Positions 17,013 to 26,350 are shown, numbered from the stretch's first letter. The stretch is DNA of 64,000 nucleotides from JAICND01 sp040905905 (GCA_040905905.1 JBBDQN010000047.1:1-64000), one strand, 5' to 3'. A program made the numbers and translations. The notes: a model not told the origin generated them from the sequence alone.

Positions 17013-17054
17013 GACGAAGAGCCAGGCCGGGGGCACATAGCTCAATGGTCGCAC

Positions 17055-17747
17055 CTAGCCGGGCACCAGGACGACGTACTCAGGAACCAGATCGTCTGGC
17101 AACGGACGAGGGGCGAAATGAGGCCCGGTTGGTTTACGAAGCTCAATCAGGTCAACACGGAAGTTGGCCCAATCGCCAAGATCACTGTCCCACGCCAAAA
17201 TGAAACAGAAGCCCCCGCCAAACACCAAGCGGTGCGGTTCCACCGCACGGAAAGACGACGCGCCCTGTTGGTCTCGGTACACAAAGCGGATCCGCTGTTG
17301 GTCACGGCATGCCTCGACTACGGCAATTAAAAGGTTGGGATCCGGGACAGGTCCGTAACCAAGTGTTGAGCTAGACCTGAGGTCGGTGACCCTCCGACGG
17401 AGTGGAACCGGCAGGACCTGCTCAAGCTTTCCGAGCACCCGCAGAGAGGCTTCCCCAATTCCATCCGCATTGCGCTCGCTGGCGAGCCGAAGCCCAATAG
17501 CCACGGCCGCCGCTTCGTCCTCGTCGAAGAGGAGCGCCGGGATAGTCGTGCCCGGTCGGAGCCGGTAGCCACCGGCCACTCCCGAGGTCGCATGAACTGA
17601 GTAGCCCAAACTGCGTAGCCGTGCGATGTCGTTTCGCACGGTCCTAGTCGACACCTCGAGCGCATCGGCCAGGTTCGACCCGGTCCACTCGGATCGTTCC
17701 TGAAGTAGTGACAACAGACGCAGCAGACGAGCCAAGGTGTCCAACAT
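17055..17747 (-). CDS. WYL-domain transcriptional regulator
   Basis: The 230-residue protein has an N-terminal winged helix (RLLRLLSLLQERSEWTGSNLADALEVSTRTVRNDIARLRSLGY) and a WYL domain (LLIAVVEACRDQQRIRFVYRDQQG and VEPHRLVFGGGFCFILAWD). WYL proteins bind ligands or nucleic acid and often regulate stress or defence genes. This one lacks the long C-terminal extension. It diverges from the cyclic-nucleotide-binding gene with about 110 bases between the chosen starts. Confidence 0.92.
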   Translation of the reverse strand: MLDTLARLLRLLSLLQERSEWTGSNLADALEVSTRTVRNDIARLRSLGYSVHATSGVAGGYRLRPGTTIPALLFDEDEAAAVAIGLRLASERNADGIGEASLRVLGKLEQVLPVPLRRRVTDLRSSSTLGYGPVPDPNLLIAVVEACRDQQRIRFVYRDQQGASSFRAVEPHRLVFGGGFCFILAWDSDLGDWANFRVDLIELRKPTGPHFAPRPLPDDLVPEYVVLVPG

Positions 17748-17856
17748 GAAACGGCGAGTCTATGAAACTCTTTGTGGTACCGGAGGTCCCGCAAAGAGAA
17801 TTAGCGATTCAAGAATGAGCAGATCGCCTCCCGTGGCCGGCGTTACAGTGCCGGGG

Positions 17857-18285
17857 ATGGCGATTCTGAAGAGACAGGACGACAAGATCAAAGTTCTGGC
17901 TGGCGTCCCGCTCTTTGCAGGCTTGTCCAAAAGTGAGCTGGGAGAGATCGCTCGCCTGGTTACCGAAGTAGAGATTTCTCCCCTGGACTATCTCGCACGT
18001 CAGGGCGAGGCTGGCCGGGAGGCCCTGGTCATCTTGTCGGGCAAAGCGACGGTGAGAAGGACCGGTCGCAAGATCGCCGAGCTCTCAAACGGTGACGTGG
18101 TCGGAGAAATGAGCCTCCTGACCAACTCGCCCCGCAATGCCAGTGTCAGAGCCGACACCGTCGTTTCAGCCCTGGTCATGAACACGAGGGAGTTCTCCTC
18201 GCTAGTGGATCTACATCCGCAGGTGGGAAAGAAGATCCTCCGCACGGTGGCCCAGCGGCTAGCTGAGGCAACCGGCGCCGACTGA
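17857..18285 (+). CDS. Cyclic-nucleotide-binding domain protein
   Basis: From the ATG at 17857 the product has 142 residues, essentially one cNMP-binding domain: LAGVPLFAGLSKSELGEIARLV, then YLARQGEAGREALVILSGKATV, and the phosphate-binding cassette DVVGEMSLLTNSPRNASVRADT (GE and R conserved). There is no helix-turn-helix, so it is a stand-alone sensor rather than a CRP-type regulator. The reading frame opens 40 codons earlier, but that would overlap the divergent WYL gene; the shorter start is favoured. Confidence 0.85.
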   Translation: MAILKRQDDKIKVLAGVPLFAGLSKSELGEIARLVTEVEISPLDYLARQGEAGREALVILSGKATVRRTGRKIAELSNGDVVGEMSLLTNSPRNASVRADTVVSALVMNTREFSSLVDLHPQVGKKILRTVAQRLAEATGAD

Positions 18286-18291
18286 GTTCCC

Positions 18292-18310
18292 ACAAGACTT
18301 GGGGTCTTGT
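18292..18310 (+). terminator. Terminator-like hairpin after the cNMP-binding gene
   Basis: ACAAGAC (18292-18298) pairs with GTCTTGT (18304-18310) around a five-base loop, seven bases after the stop. A modest T-rich stretch follows, so termination is plausible but not strong. Confidence 0.45.
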
Positions 18311-18339
18311 TGGTCCCTGATCCTTGAGTCTCTGAAAAG

Positions 18340-18382
18340 TGGAGCTGAGGGGATTTGAACCCCTGACCTCTTGCATGCCATG
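18340..18382 (-). tRNA. 3' fragment of tRNA-Ala(GGC), candidate attachment site
   Basis: Read on the minus strand, these 43 bases are the last part of tRNA-Ala: half of the anticodon loop with GGC, the 3' anticodon stem, variable loop, T arm and 3' acceptor strand. They match 41 of 43 positions of the intact gene at 50622-50694, which has the same orientation. No 5' half is present next to it. Duplicated tRNA 3' ends are the classic scar of tyrosine-recombinase islands. A second CATGGCATGC core lies about 40 bases further on. Confidence 0.7.
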
Positions 18383-18847
18383 GAAGAAGCGGTGTGTACC
18401 CCGATGTCCAGCGAAGTCTCGTGGCATGCCATGAAACGAGACGGCATCGGGCACTTTCAGCCTTAAAAGCTGGAAAACCCAATAGCGACTGCGACTCTCG
18501 ATCGGAGTGGTTTGGCACCCCAATGGCTCCCCAACTGGCTCCCCACGGTCAGCCTTGACGGCGCGCACGGTTTGCTTCTCTCAGCTCCTCGGTCCGGTGT
18601 GCGACCATGGCGCCCAGACCCGCTCGCTCCGACGGCGGTGTCAAGGGCAAGCGACGGGTCTCGAGATCGAAATTCATCGTCAAGCCGGCTCGATGGTGAA
18701 GGCCGCTATTCCGTCGCTGATTATGGGGGAGAGGCCAGTTCGCGCCATCCGTGTTCAGGCGACAGTTCCTTACGCCGATAAGTGTCAGAGAAGCACGCGT
18801 CAAGCTTGTGATCGTTTGCTGGGTTTCCAGAAGCGATCACGGATCCC
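18383..18847. other. Gene-free stretch next to the tRNA fragment
   Basis: No convincing gene was found in these 465 bases. The segment 18509-18540 has a GGCACCCC/GGCTCCCC triplication resembling the tandem repeats near 21411, and one minus-strand frame there could be the degraded tail of an integrase. The promoter of the downstream histidine kinase should lie near the right end. Confidence 0.5.
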
Positions 18848-21328
18848 ATGGAGGGCCTGGCCTTGAAGCGCAAGGCTGCTACATCCAAGGTCACACTTGC
18901 GACTGCCGCTGTCGTCGTTTCAAGCCTCCTTCTTGTTGCGGTGCCGGCTACGACCAGTATTTGGGCAATTGGTCGTTCGAAGAGCGCGGTGGCCAGCCAG
19001 ATCAACGCCGCCCAGCAGGCTGCCGCCCGGACCACCGCCTCACAGGTAAAGCAAGCCTTCGACTTTGCGGGTTCGCTGGCGAGATCAGCCGCCCATCGTC
19101 CTGGAATGGTCCTTTGGACCGAACAGAGAGAGGTGGAACAACAGCGAGCAGTCCTTGCCAATGTCTACTCCACATCCAGTTTCTTCCACGCACTGGCCAT
19201 CTTCGACCCGGGCGGCCAACTGTTGGTCCAGTTCCCTGAGCCGCTGGCGTCGTCACCAGCCGAGGTCGCCCAAGACTGGTCTCCTGAGGTCTTCCCGGCC
19301 CGTCCTCTCGGTGATGATGCCATCGTCCCGGTGCGGGAACCGATGAGTAGCGACGGCGGACCGGTGGTGGGTTTCCTGGTCGCCGAGATTTCTCTTGCTA
19401 GGGCACTTCCCGATCTCCTCGGTTTCCGGTTAGGCTCGACCGGGACGGCGACCGTGGTGAATGATGACGGAGCTGTCCTCCTCGCCGGCGAACCCGAGCG
19501 ACGCGGCGAGAGCTTTACGAACCCTGAGATACTGCAGATCATCGCGTCCCGCCATGAGGCTGAAGCGAGTTATTTCGGTTCGTTGCTCGACCGCCGCGAG
19601 GTTGCCTTCTACGCCCCCATCGAGGGAAGCCCCTGGGGAGTGGTGGTATCTCAGGCCGAATCCGAGGCGTTCGCCCCAGCCGACCAACTATCTGACGGGT
19701 TGACTCTTGGTATTGTCGGCTCGGTTGTCCTTGCGGTGCTGATAGCGGCTTTAGCTGTGATCATTGTCCGTCGTCTGCTCCGGAGGCTTGATAGTGAAGG
19801 GCAGCGCCTAGCCGCCATCCTCGACCACACCACCGCCGTCGTTCACCTGAAGGACATCGAAGGCCGTTATGTTCTCGTCAACCGACGGTTCGAGACCGTT
19901 TTTGGGCTCACCCAGGACGAGGTGGCAGGAAAGCGCGACCGGGAGTTGTTTCCGGCAGAGACTGCCGCAGTCTTCGAGAGGAACGATCAGATAGTGCTCG
20001 AGGCCCGCGGTCCGATGGAGTTCGAAGAGACGGCGACCCAAGAAGACGCGGCCCACACCTACATGTCAACGAGGTTTCCACTTCTTGATGCAGAGGGTGA
20101 GCCGTATGGTCTTTGCAGTGTCTCGACAGACATAACGGAGCGAATCCGCGCCGAGGAGATGGTCCGCAGCGCCCAGGTCGACGCGGAAATGGCCAACCTG
20201 GCCAAGAGCGAATTCCTCTCTCGGATGTCCCATGAGCTCCGGACTCCGCTCAACTCGATCATCGGCTTCGGTCAGCTTCTTGAGATCGCCGATCTCGCCG
20301 ACGACCATCGAGACTCGGTCAAATACATCCTCAAGGGCGCCCGGCACCTGCTCGACCTGATCAACGAGGTGCTGGACATCGCCCGTATCGAAGCTGGCCG
20401 GATCAGCCTGTCGTTGGAACCGGTGCCGGTAGCGACCACTGTGAGCGAGTTAGTCGACCTTCTCCATCCGATGGCACAACGTCGCAACGTCGAGGTCGAA
20501 CTCGAGGGATGCGGAGACTGCGATCGGCATGTTCTCGCTGATCGCCAGCGGTTCATCCAGGTTCTCCTGAACCTGCTTTCGAACGCACTCAAATACAATC
20601 GGGTCGGTGGCCGGGTCACGGTGTGCTGCCATCCCACCGAAGACCAGCGTCTGCGAATCTCGGTGGTCGACACCGGTCCAGGAATCACCGCCCAAATGCT
20701 CGACCGGATCTTCACACCCTTCGATCGCCTCGGAGCCGACAACACAGACGAAGAAGGCACCGGCCTCGGCCTCGTCCTCTCCCGCCACCTCGTCCAAGCG
20801 ATGGGAGGCACCCTCGAAGTCGACACCGCGGTCGGAGCCGGGTCTACCTTCACTGTCTCCCTTCCCCTCGCCGGCAGCCCCCTCGATCAAGTAGCCAACA
20901 GCACCGCAGAGGTCGTTACACCGATCGGTGGCAACGGCGTTCGGCGAAAAGTTCTGTACATCGAAGACAACCACTCCAACCTCACACTCGTCCAACGAAT
21001 CCTCGACTATCGGCCCGGCGTCGACCTCCTCACCGCCCTGCAAGGACAGATAGGCATCGACCAGGCACGCGAACACCGTCCAGACCTCATCCTCTTGGAC
21101 CTAGACCTGCCCGATCTACCCGGCCGCGATGTGCTAACTGAGCTTCGCCGAGATGAGCGCACCGCCCAGATCCCAATCGTGGTCATATCCGCCGACGCTA
21201 GTTCCGGCCAGATCCGAAGGCTCATCGAGGCAGGCGCCGACGGATACCTCACCAAGCCACTGGACCTGACCCAATTCCTCGCCACGATCGACGAAGCGTT
21301 AGCCACCAAAGCTGAAACCGCTACCTGA
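18848..21328 (+). CDS. Hybrid sensor histidine kinase (periplasmic sensor, PAS, HisKA, HATPase, REC)
   Basis: The 826 residues contain TM1 (about 18-40), an extracytoplasmic Cache-like sensor (about 45-280), and TM2 (about 285-310). A PAS domain (RLAAILDHTTAVVHLKDIEGRYVLVNRRFE) follows, then HisKA with phospho-acceptor His462 in FLSRMSHELRTPLN, and a HATPase domain with N box (LLNLLSNALKYN), DTGPG and GTGLGL. A C-terminal receiver domain has Asp751 (LILLDLDLPD) and KPLD. It would autophosphorylate and relay to its own receiver. No response-regulator partner is adjacent. It lies between a tRNA-Ala scar and an integrase remnant, so it is probably mobile-element cargo. Confidence 0.93.
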   Translation: MEGLALKRKAATSKVTLATAAVVVSSLLLVAVPATTSIWAIGRSKSAVASQINAAQQAAARTTASQVKQAFDFAGSLARSAAHRPGMVLWTEQREVEQQRAVLANVYSTSSFFHALAIFDPGGQLLVQFPEPLASSPAEVAQDWSPEVFPARPLGDDAIVPVREPMSSDGGPVVGFLVAEISLARALPDLLGFRLGSTGTATVVNDDGAVLLAGEPERRGESFTNPEILQIIASRHEAEASYFGSLLDRREVAFYAPIEGSPWGVVVSQAESEAFAPADQLSDGLTLGIVGSVVLAVLIAALAVIIVRRLLRRLDSEGQRLAAILDHTTAVVHLKDIEGRYVLVNRRFETVFGLTQDEVAGKRDRELFPAETAAVFERNDQIVLEARGPMEFEETATQEDAAHTYMSTRFPLLDAEGEPYGLCSVSTDITERIRAEEMVRSAQVDAEMANLAKSEFLSRMSHELRTPLNSIIGFGQLLEIADLADDHRDSVKYILKGARHLLDLINEVLDIARIEAGRISLSLEPVPVATTVSELVDLLHPMAQRRNVEVELEGCGDCDRHVLADRQRFIQVLLNLLSNALKYNRVGGRVTVCCHPTEDQRLRISVVDTGPGITAQMLDRIFTPFDRLGADNTDEEGTGLGLVLSRHLVQAMGGTLEVDTAVGAGSTFTVSLPLAGSPLDQVANSTAEVVTPIGGNGVRRKVLYIEDNHSNLTLVQRILDYRPGVDLLTALQGQIGIDQAREHRPDLILLDLDLPDLPGRDVLTELRRDERTAQIPIVVISADASSGQIRRLIEAGADGYLTKPLDLTQFLATIDEALATKAETAT

Positions 21329-21410
21329 TCAAACGCACGCCGGAACAGGCGATTCTCGGTATTAGAGGTCAAACTTCCAACAGCTACGGTGGATCTGTCG
21401 ACCGATGTTT

Positions 21411-21441
21411 TGGCACCCTACTGGCACCCTACTGGCACCCC
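21411..21441 (+). repeat. Three tandem copies of an 11-base unit
   Basis: TGGCACCCTAC occurs twice in a row, followed by TGGCACCCC. It lies just beyond the stop of the minus-strand integrase remnant. A related triplication lies near 18509. Short direct repeats beside an integrase gene may be arm-type binding sites; this is an inference. Confidence 0.55.
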
Positions 21442-21444
21442 ACC

Positions 21445-21990
21445 TCAGGCCTCTATGGCACGCTCGATGTTTTCAGCCGCGACGTCGACAGTGGGCGTCA
21501 CCGGGTGGCGATAGTGACGGAACACCATCCTGGTGTCCATATGACCGAGGAGATCCGCCAACAGCTCTGGGGCCACGCCGGTAGCCGAGAGAACCGAGGT
21601 AGCGGTGTGCCGGAGATCATAGGGAGTGACACTGCCCTCAATCCCCCCTGCACCGGCAATGCGTCTGACAACGCGCCGTACATTCGCCGGATCTAGTGGT
21701 AGGCCATTGGGCGTCACGAAAACAAGGCCAGCCCATTTCGCCGGCCATCGAGCTCCAGCTATCAACCGCTCTTCCGGCTGATGCTGACGGTGTCTGCGGA
21801 GCGCTGTAACGGTCCTCGAGGGCAAGGCGAGAGTCCTAGACCGCTTCGACTTCGGCGCTTTTAGCTCAGGCTGGGCTCCGACCCATCCCAACGACCGGTA
21901 AACAACCACTCGTCCGCCGTCCAAATCAACGGCATCCCATGCCAGCCCTCCCTTGCCTCTTCGATGGCGCAGGCGGCACCACCGCCACGC
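21445..21990 (-). pseudogene. Tyrosine recombinase (integrase), C-terminal catalytic part only
   Basis: About 180 codons encode a recognisable integrase catalytic domain: the first arginine in RRGKGGLAWDAVDLDGG, the beta-hairpin lysine region KAPKSKRSRTLALPS, PYDLRHTATSVLSATGV (H-x-x-R), LLGHMDTRMVFRHYRHPV (His and the nucleophilic Tyr). The core-binding and arm-binding domains are not recognisable upstream. The frame stays open into the oppositely oriented regulator gene but no longer resembles an integrase there. It is probably inactive and may have served the tRNA-Ala site at 18340. Confidence 0.8.
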
Positions 21991-22105
21991 GTGCCGGATT
22001 CCAGCTGACCAGCCCAGTTCGAGTTCCAAAATCCTGCCCTCCATCGAGAGGTGCTTGACAATCCAGAAAATGGGACGTCGCTCCCATCGCAGGTAGCGTT
22101 GCTCT

Positions 22106-25100
22106 GTGGAGGCGCTGCGAATACACCTCTTCGGTGGCTTCCTCTTGGAGCGCGGCGGTGTCGCTTTGCCCCCCATCGCATCGCGGGCGGGGCGGTCGCT
22201 GTTCGCCTGGCTGGTGATGCATCGGGGCCGGCCCCAACAGCGCGACCTGCTGGCTGGCTCCTTTTGGCCCGAACTTCCCGAGGGGAGGGCTCGACGTCGC
22301 CTCAGCCACACCCTGTGGCAGATTCAGGACGTGGTGACCGAAGGTGGGGTGTCACATCTGGCGGTGACGACCGACACCCTCACTTTCGACACCACCACGC
22401 CCTACTGGCTTGATGTCGAGGAGTTCGATCGCATCTTCGACTCCTCACATCTCTCTCGCCGGGACCCGCTAGGCGGAGCCATGGTCGATGTCGCGGCCTT
22501 GCGTGCTTGCGTGGAGCTCTACTGGGGCGACTTCCTCGCCGGGTTCTTCGACGACTGGGTGGTGGTCGACCAGGATCACTATCGTCAGCGCTATCTGGTC
22601 GCCCTCCGTCGCCTAGTCGACGTCACCAAGGCCAACGGCGCCTACGAGGAGGCGTTGGCCTATGCCCGCCGGCTAACCCACCACGATGCCCTGAGTGAGG
22701 AAGCCCATCAGGAGGTTATGCGTCTCTGTTACCTGCTCGGGCGGACCAGCGAGGCGGTGCAGCAGTTCGAGCGATGCCGGTCGGTGCTGGCAGACGAGAT
22801 GGGGACGGAACCCTCCGAACCGACGATGGATCTGTACGACAAGATCGTCAGACAACGACGCGCCGGGATCCGGCCTCTCCAGGGTGAAGAGCGGGCTGTA
22901 CTGCTGGGCAGCCTTGCCGAGGTTCCGTTCGTAGGGCGAGAAGAGGAGCGCCGCGGACTGGTCGACTATCTGGAGCGGGTGCTCGCAGGGCCGGGCGGGG
23001 TAGTGCTTGTGGAGGGAGAGCCCGGTGTGGGCAAGACCCGCCTTGCGCTGGAGGCAGCCGAGGATGCCGAATGGCGGGGGTTCGAAGTGAGCTGGGGAAG
23101 GTGCACCCCGGGAGCGTTGCGTCCCTTCGCTCCCCTCGTTGAGGTGCTCGAATCGCTGAGCCCGCTCCGGGCGGAGCAGCTCTCCGAGCAGGTGACACCG
23201 GTCTGGTTGAGAGAGGCTCTGCGTCTGGCGCCTGGGCTGAGCGGACGGGTCTTCCCTTCTTCTGCCTCCGCTCCACTCCGTCCCGCGGAGGAGTCGACCC
23301 GGATGAAAGAGGCGCTAGTTCATACCCTCGGCGCCCTTGGCAAGATCGCACCCCACCTGGTGGTCGTCGACGACGTGCATTGGGCCGACGCCGATACCCT
23401 CAGCGTTCTCACCCAGCTGGGCCTGCGTCTCGCCGGTTCCCGGATCCTTCTGCTGCTCCTCTACCGGAGCGAGGAGGCTCGAGGCGACCCCGAGGTGTGG
23501 GACGTACTGCGCGACCTCGACCGCGCCGCTGGTCTAGGACGGGTTGTGCTATCGCCGCTCTCCGTGTTCGAGCTGGGAGACATGGTCAAGCGGATCCTGG
23601 GTCTGGGCAGACTCGAGCCGGCCATTGCCTCCCAGCTTCATCACCGGACCGGGGGCAATGTTCTGTTCGCCCTGGAGACCCTTCTGGCCCTGCGGGATCA
23701 GGGTTTGTTCGAGGTCGGTGACGACCCGGCCGGCGTGCTCGAGCGTCAGTTGGCAGGACGGACCATGCCGGTCGCACCCCGCGTGCGGTTGGTGATCGAC
23801 GCCCGGATGTCCTTGCTCGGTGCTGATGTCTCGGCGGTATACGAGCTCGCCGCGGTGTGCGGTGATCCGGTTGATCTTGACCTGCTCGCCACCGGGGCCG
23901 ACCTGCCCCGGCGCTCCATCCTCGATGCCGTGGACGAGCTGCTGCATCGTGGTCTCATCCGGGACGAGGGGGACGGTCACTATCGGATAGCCCACGACCA
24001 GGTGCGTCAGGTCGTTTACGAGCGCATCGACGCAGCTCGTCGGATGGAGCTGCACCGGCGGCTGGCCGAGACGCTGACAGAGGTCGACCCCGAGGACGTA
24101 GAAGCCATCGGACACCACTTTCGGGAAGGCGGAGTTCCCGATCGGGCTGCCACTTTCCTCCTCAAGGCGGGTCTGCGCGCGGAAACGCTCAATGCCTACG
24201 CCACGGCCTGTCAACACCTACAGGAGGCTCGGGCGGCGGCTTCACAGGCAATGTGGTCACCACAGGATCGGCATCGGCTCCTGGCCCATCTTGAGACCGT
24301 GCTCAACGTTCTCGGCCGGCGCAGCGAGCAACACGAAGTGATCGAGGAGATGGCGACCTTGGGTCGGTCGAGACCGGATCTGCGGGGCGATCTCGAGAGG
24401 CGGAGGGCATGGCTGTTGGCGCACACTGGCGACTTCCCCGGGGCCGAGAAGTCCGCTCGGCGGGCGGTCGAGGTAGAGCGACAAGCGGGTGATCGAGCCG
24501 CGCTGGCGGCCTCCCTCGTTGCGTTGGGCACTTGCATGCGCTGGTCGGGCCGACCCTTGGAGGCTGTGCCACATCTGGAGGCTGCGGTGGGAGCGGCGAC
24601 CGACGACCACCAGCGGCGGGCCGAAGCGCTAACCGAACTGAGCAGCACCCTGGTCGAGGTGCAACGGTCAGCCGAAGCATTGCCTTATCTCGAGCAGGCG
24701 CTGAGCATCTTCCGGGAGTTAAGCGATCTGCGTGGTGAGGCGGAGGTGGCCGGGATCCAGGCACGTGCCCTTCGTCAACACGGTGATGGAGATCGGGCCA
24801 GCGCCGAGTTCGAACGGGCCATCGAGTTGTGCCTGAGGATCGGCTATCGCCACGGAGAGGGGGTCAATCTAGTGAATCGCAGCAACCTCGACTACCTCCT
24901 GGGTCGGGTGGCCGACGCCCTCTCCGGATACGACCGGGCGGCCCGCATTTTTGGAGAGTTGGGTAACTTCCGGGGCGAGGCGATGGTGCTCGCCAACACT
25001 GCCTCGGTGCGTCACAGCCTGCTCGGCGACGACGACCGGGCTCAGGCCGACGCGACAAGGGCGAGACGGCATTTCGTCGATATCGGGGACAGGGCACGTG

Positions 25101-25963
25101 AGGCGCAATGCATGGAGGTCATCGCCGGGGTGGCAGGACGACAGGGTCGTCACGACGAGGCGCATCGCCTGCTCGAGGACAGCCTCCATGCACTCGCCGG
25201 GACCGGCAACCGGGTCCTCGAGGTTCAGCATCTCCGTTCCCTCGCCCTCCTCCATCTGGAGCGTGGAGAGTACGAAGCCTCGCTCGCCACCCTGGATCGG
25301 GCAGATCGGGTATCAGAGGAGGCGGAGCTAGACGATCTGGCTGTGGAGCTGCTCTCGATTCGCGGCTCCACCCTTCTCGCCGCCGGACGGCCAGGGGACG
25401 CCATGGCAGCCACCCGACAGGCAGTTGAACGCCTCACGCCTGGTGTGGAACGCGCCTATCTCGTCCATCACCGCCATGCTCTCGCCGCTCGGGCGGCTGG
25501 CAGTGGCGAAGAAGCTCGCCGGGCGGCCTTGCTCGCCCACCGGCTACTCGAGACCACACTCGAGGGGCTCCCGATCGAGGGGCGTGAGGCTGCCGTCGAG
25601 CGAGTACCCGAGCACAGGGAGATCGTGGCGGCGGGGATCCGGCTCACCCCTCAAACCATCGAGGTTCAGCTTCCTGCGGTCGGAGCCCCAACGGGGCGCC
25701 CGCTGGGAGTTGCCGAACTGCGCCAGGTCACCTGGACAATCAACCATCCAGACGATGACCGGGTTACGTCATCCATCGACCGTCGACGTAGACGGTTGTT
25801 GCGCTTGTTGACCGAGGCCGCTTACGAGGGTGCTGCGCCCTCTATCGAGCATCTGGCCAGGGCCCTGGGGGTGAGCGGCTCCACGGTAGGTCGGGACTTA
25901 GACATGTTGCGTCGAGCCGATCATCGTGTCACGACCAGGGGCCAACGACCAAGGGTGTCATGA
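22106..25963 (+). CDS. Giant BTAD/ATPase/TPR transcriptional activator with extra C-terminal HTH
   Basis: This 1285-residue protein starts with a winged-helix plus BTAD module (IHLFGGFLLERGGVALPPI to about residue 250; YWGDFLAGFFDDW and YLLGRTSEAVQQFERCRSVL are typical). An AAA/STAND ATPase follows, with Walker A GEPGVGKTR near residues 303-311 and LVVVDDVHWADADT. A long TPR region fills residues about 650-1150. The last 60 residues form a second helix-turn-helix (SIEHLARALGVSGSTVGRDLDML). The start is GTG. SARP-like proteins activate secondary-metabolite genes, but none are nearby. Confidence 0.9.
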   Translation: MEALRIHLFGGFLLERGGVALPPIASRAGRSLFAWLVMHRGRPQQRDLLAGSFWPELPEGRARRRLSHTLWQIQDVVTEGGVSHLAVTTDTLTFDTTTPYWLDVEEFDRIFDSSHLSRRDPLGGAMVDVAALRACVELYWGDFLAGFFDDWVVVDQDHYRQRYLVALRRLVDVTKANGAYEEALAYARRLTHHDALSEEAHQEVMRLCYLLGRTSEAVQQFERCRSVLADEMGTEPSEPTMDLYDKIVRQRRAGIRPLQGEERAVLLGSLAEVPFVGREEERRGLVDYLERVLAGPGGVVLVEGEPGVGKTRLALEAAEDAEWRGFEVSWGRCTPGALRPFAPLVEVLESLSPLRAEQLSEQVTPVWLREALRLAPGLSGRVFPSSASAPLRPAEESTRMKEALVHTLGALGKIAPHLVVVDDVHWADADTLSVLTQLGLRLAGSRILLLLLYRSEEARGDPEVWDVLRDLDRAAGLGRVVLSPLSVFELGDMVKRILGLGRLEPAIASQLHHRTGGNVLFALETLLALRDQGLFEVGDDPAGVLERQLAGRTMPVAPRVRLVIDARMSLLGADVSAVYELAAVCGDPVDLDLLATGADLPRRSILDAVDELLHRGLIRDEGDGHYRIAHDQVRQVVYERIDAARRMELHRRLAETLTEVDPEDVEAIGHHFREGGVPDRAATFLLKAGLRAETLNAYATACQHLQEARAAASQAMWSPQDRHRLLAHLETVLNVLGRRSEQHEVIEEMATLGRSRPDLRGDLERRRAWLLAHTGDFPGAEKSARRAVEVERQAGDRAALAASLVALGTCMRWSGRPLEAVPHLEAAVGAATDDHQRRAEALTELSSTLVEVQRSAEALPYLEQALSIFRELSDLRGEAEVAGIQARALRQHGDGDRASAEFERAIELCLRIGYRHGEGVNLVNRSNLDYLLGRVADALSGYDRAARIFGELGNFRGEAMVLANTASVRHSLLGDDDRAQADATRARRHFVDIGDRAREAQCMEVIAGVAGRQGRHDEAHRLLEDSLHALAGTGNRVLEVQHLRSLALLHLERGEYEASLATLDRADRVSEEAELDDLAVELLSIRGSTLLAAGRPGDAMAATRQAVERLTPGVERAYLVHHRHALAARAAGSGEEARRAALLAHRLLETTLEGLPIEGREAAVERVPEHREIVAAGIRLTPQTIEVQLPAVGAPTGRPLGVAELRQVTWTINHPDDDRVTSSIDRRRRRLLRLLTEAAYEGAAPSIEHLARALGVSGSTVGRDLDMLRRADHRVTTRGQRPRVS

Positions 25964-26067
25964 CGGAAGGTCGGATCTGATCCGCACCTCTGGCTGAGAC
26001 AGCTGCGAGACGGCCCTTCCGCATAGTCGACTTTGCAAGCAGAAGTCGGGCTCTAGGGAGGTCCCAA

Positions 26068-26160
26068 ATGCGTCGTCGTGTAATTGTGTTCGTCCTGGCA
26101 GTGGTCAGCGCCCTCGTCTCGGCCGCCCCCGCCGTGGCGTCGATCAGTGATATGAGCTGA
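26068..26160 (+). CDS. 30-residue secreted micro-peptide
   Basis: An ATG preceded by AGGGAGGT at optimal spacing opens a 30-codon frame. It encodes MRRRVIVFVLAVV, then SALVSAAPAVA, then SISDMS. The first 24 residues are a textbook signal peptide (basic start, hydrophobic core, AVA cleavage site), leaving a possible hexapeptide. A strong hairpin follows five bases after the stop. It lies between a giant BTAD regulator and a histidine kinase. A pheromone-like or leader role is possible but unproven. It could also be the stump of a longer exported protein. Confidence 0.6.
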   Translation: MRRRVIVFVLAVVSALVSAAPAVASISDMS

Positions 26161-26165
26161 CTCGG

Positions 26166-26191
26166 GATCGGCCCCTCCCCTGGGGCCGATC
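26166..26191 (+). terminator. GC-rich hairpin after the micro-peptide gene
   Basis: GATCGGCCCC (26166-26175) pairs perfectly with GGGGCCGATC (26182-26191) around a six-base loop. There is no U-tract. Its position five bases after the stop supports a short monocistronic transcript. Confidence 0.65.
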
Positions 26192-26350
26192 ACTCCCCTG
26201 GAGTCGGCTCCATGTCAACATGTCAAAACGTGTCTCGGCCGAGGCGGACGCGCCGATCCATTCAATGGAAGCGACGTCTTCGGCTCGTCGCCAGTTCCAA
26301 GAGGCTCTTTTCTCGTTGGTGATCGAGACGCGAGTCATCGCGAGGATTAG

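Noticed and set aside
17035..17065. tRNA-like sequence (CATAGCTCAATGGTCGCAC)
   Set aside because: It resembles the D arm of a tRNA, but no anticodon arm, T arm or acceptor pair follows, and it runs into the end of the WYL regulator gene.
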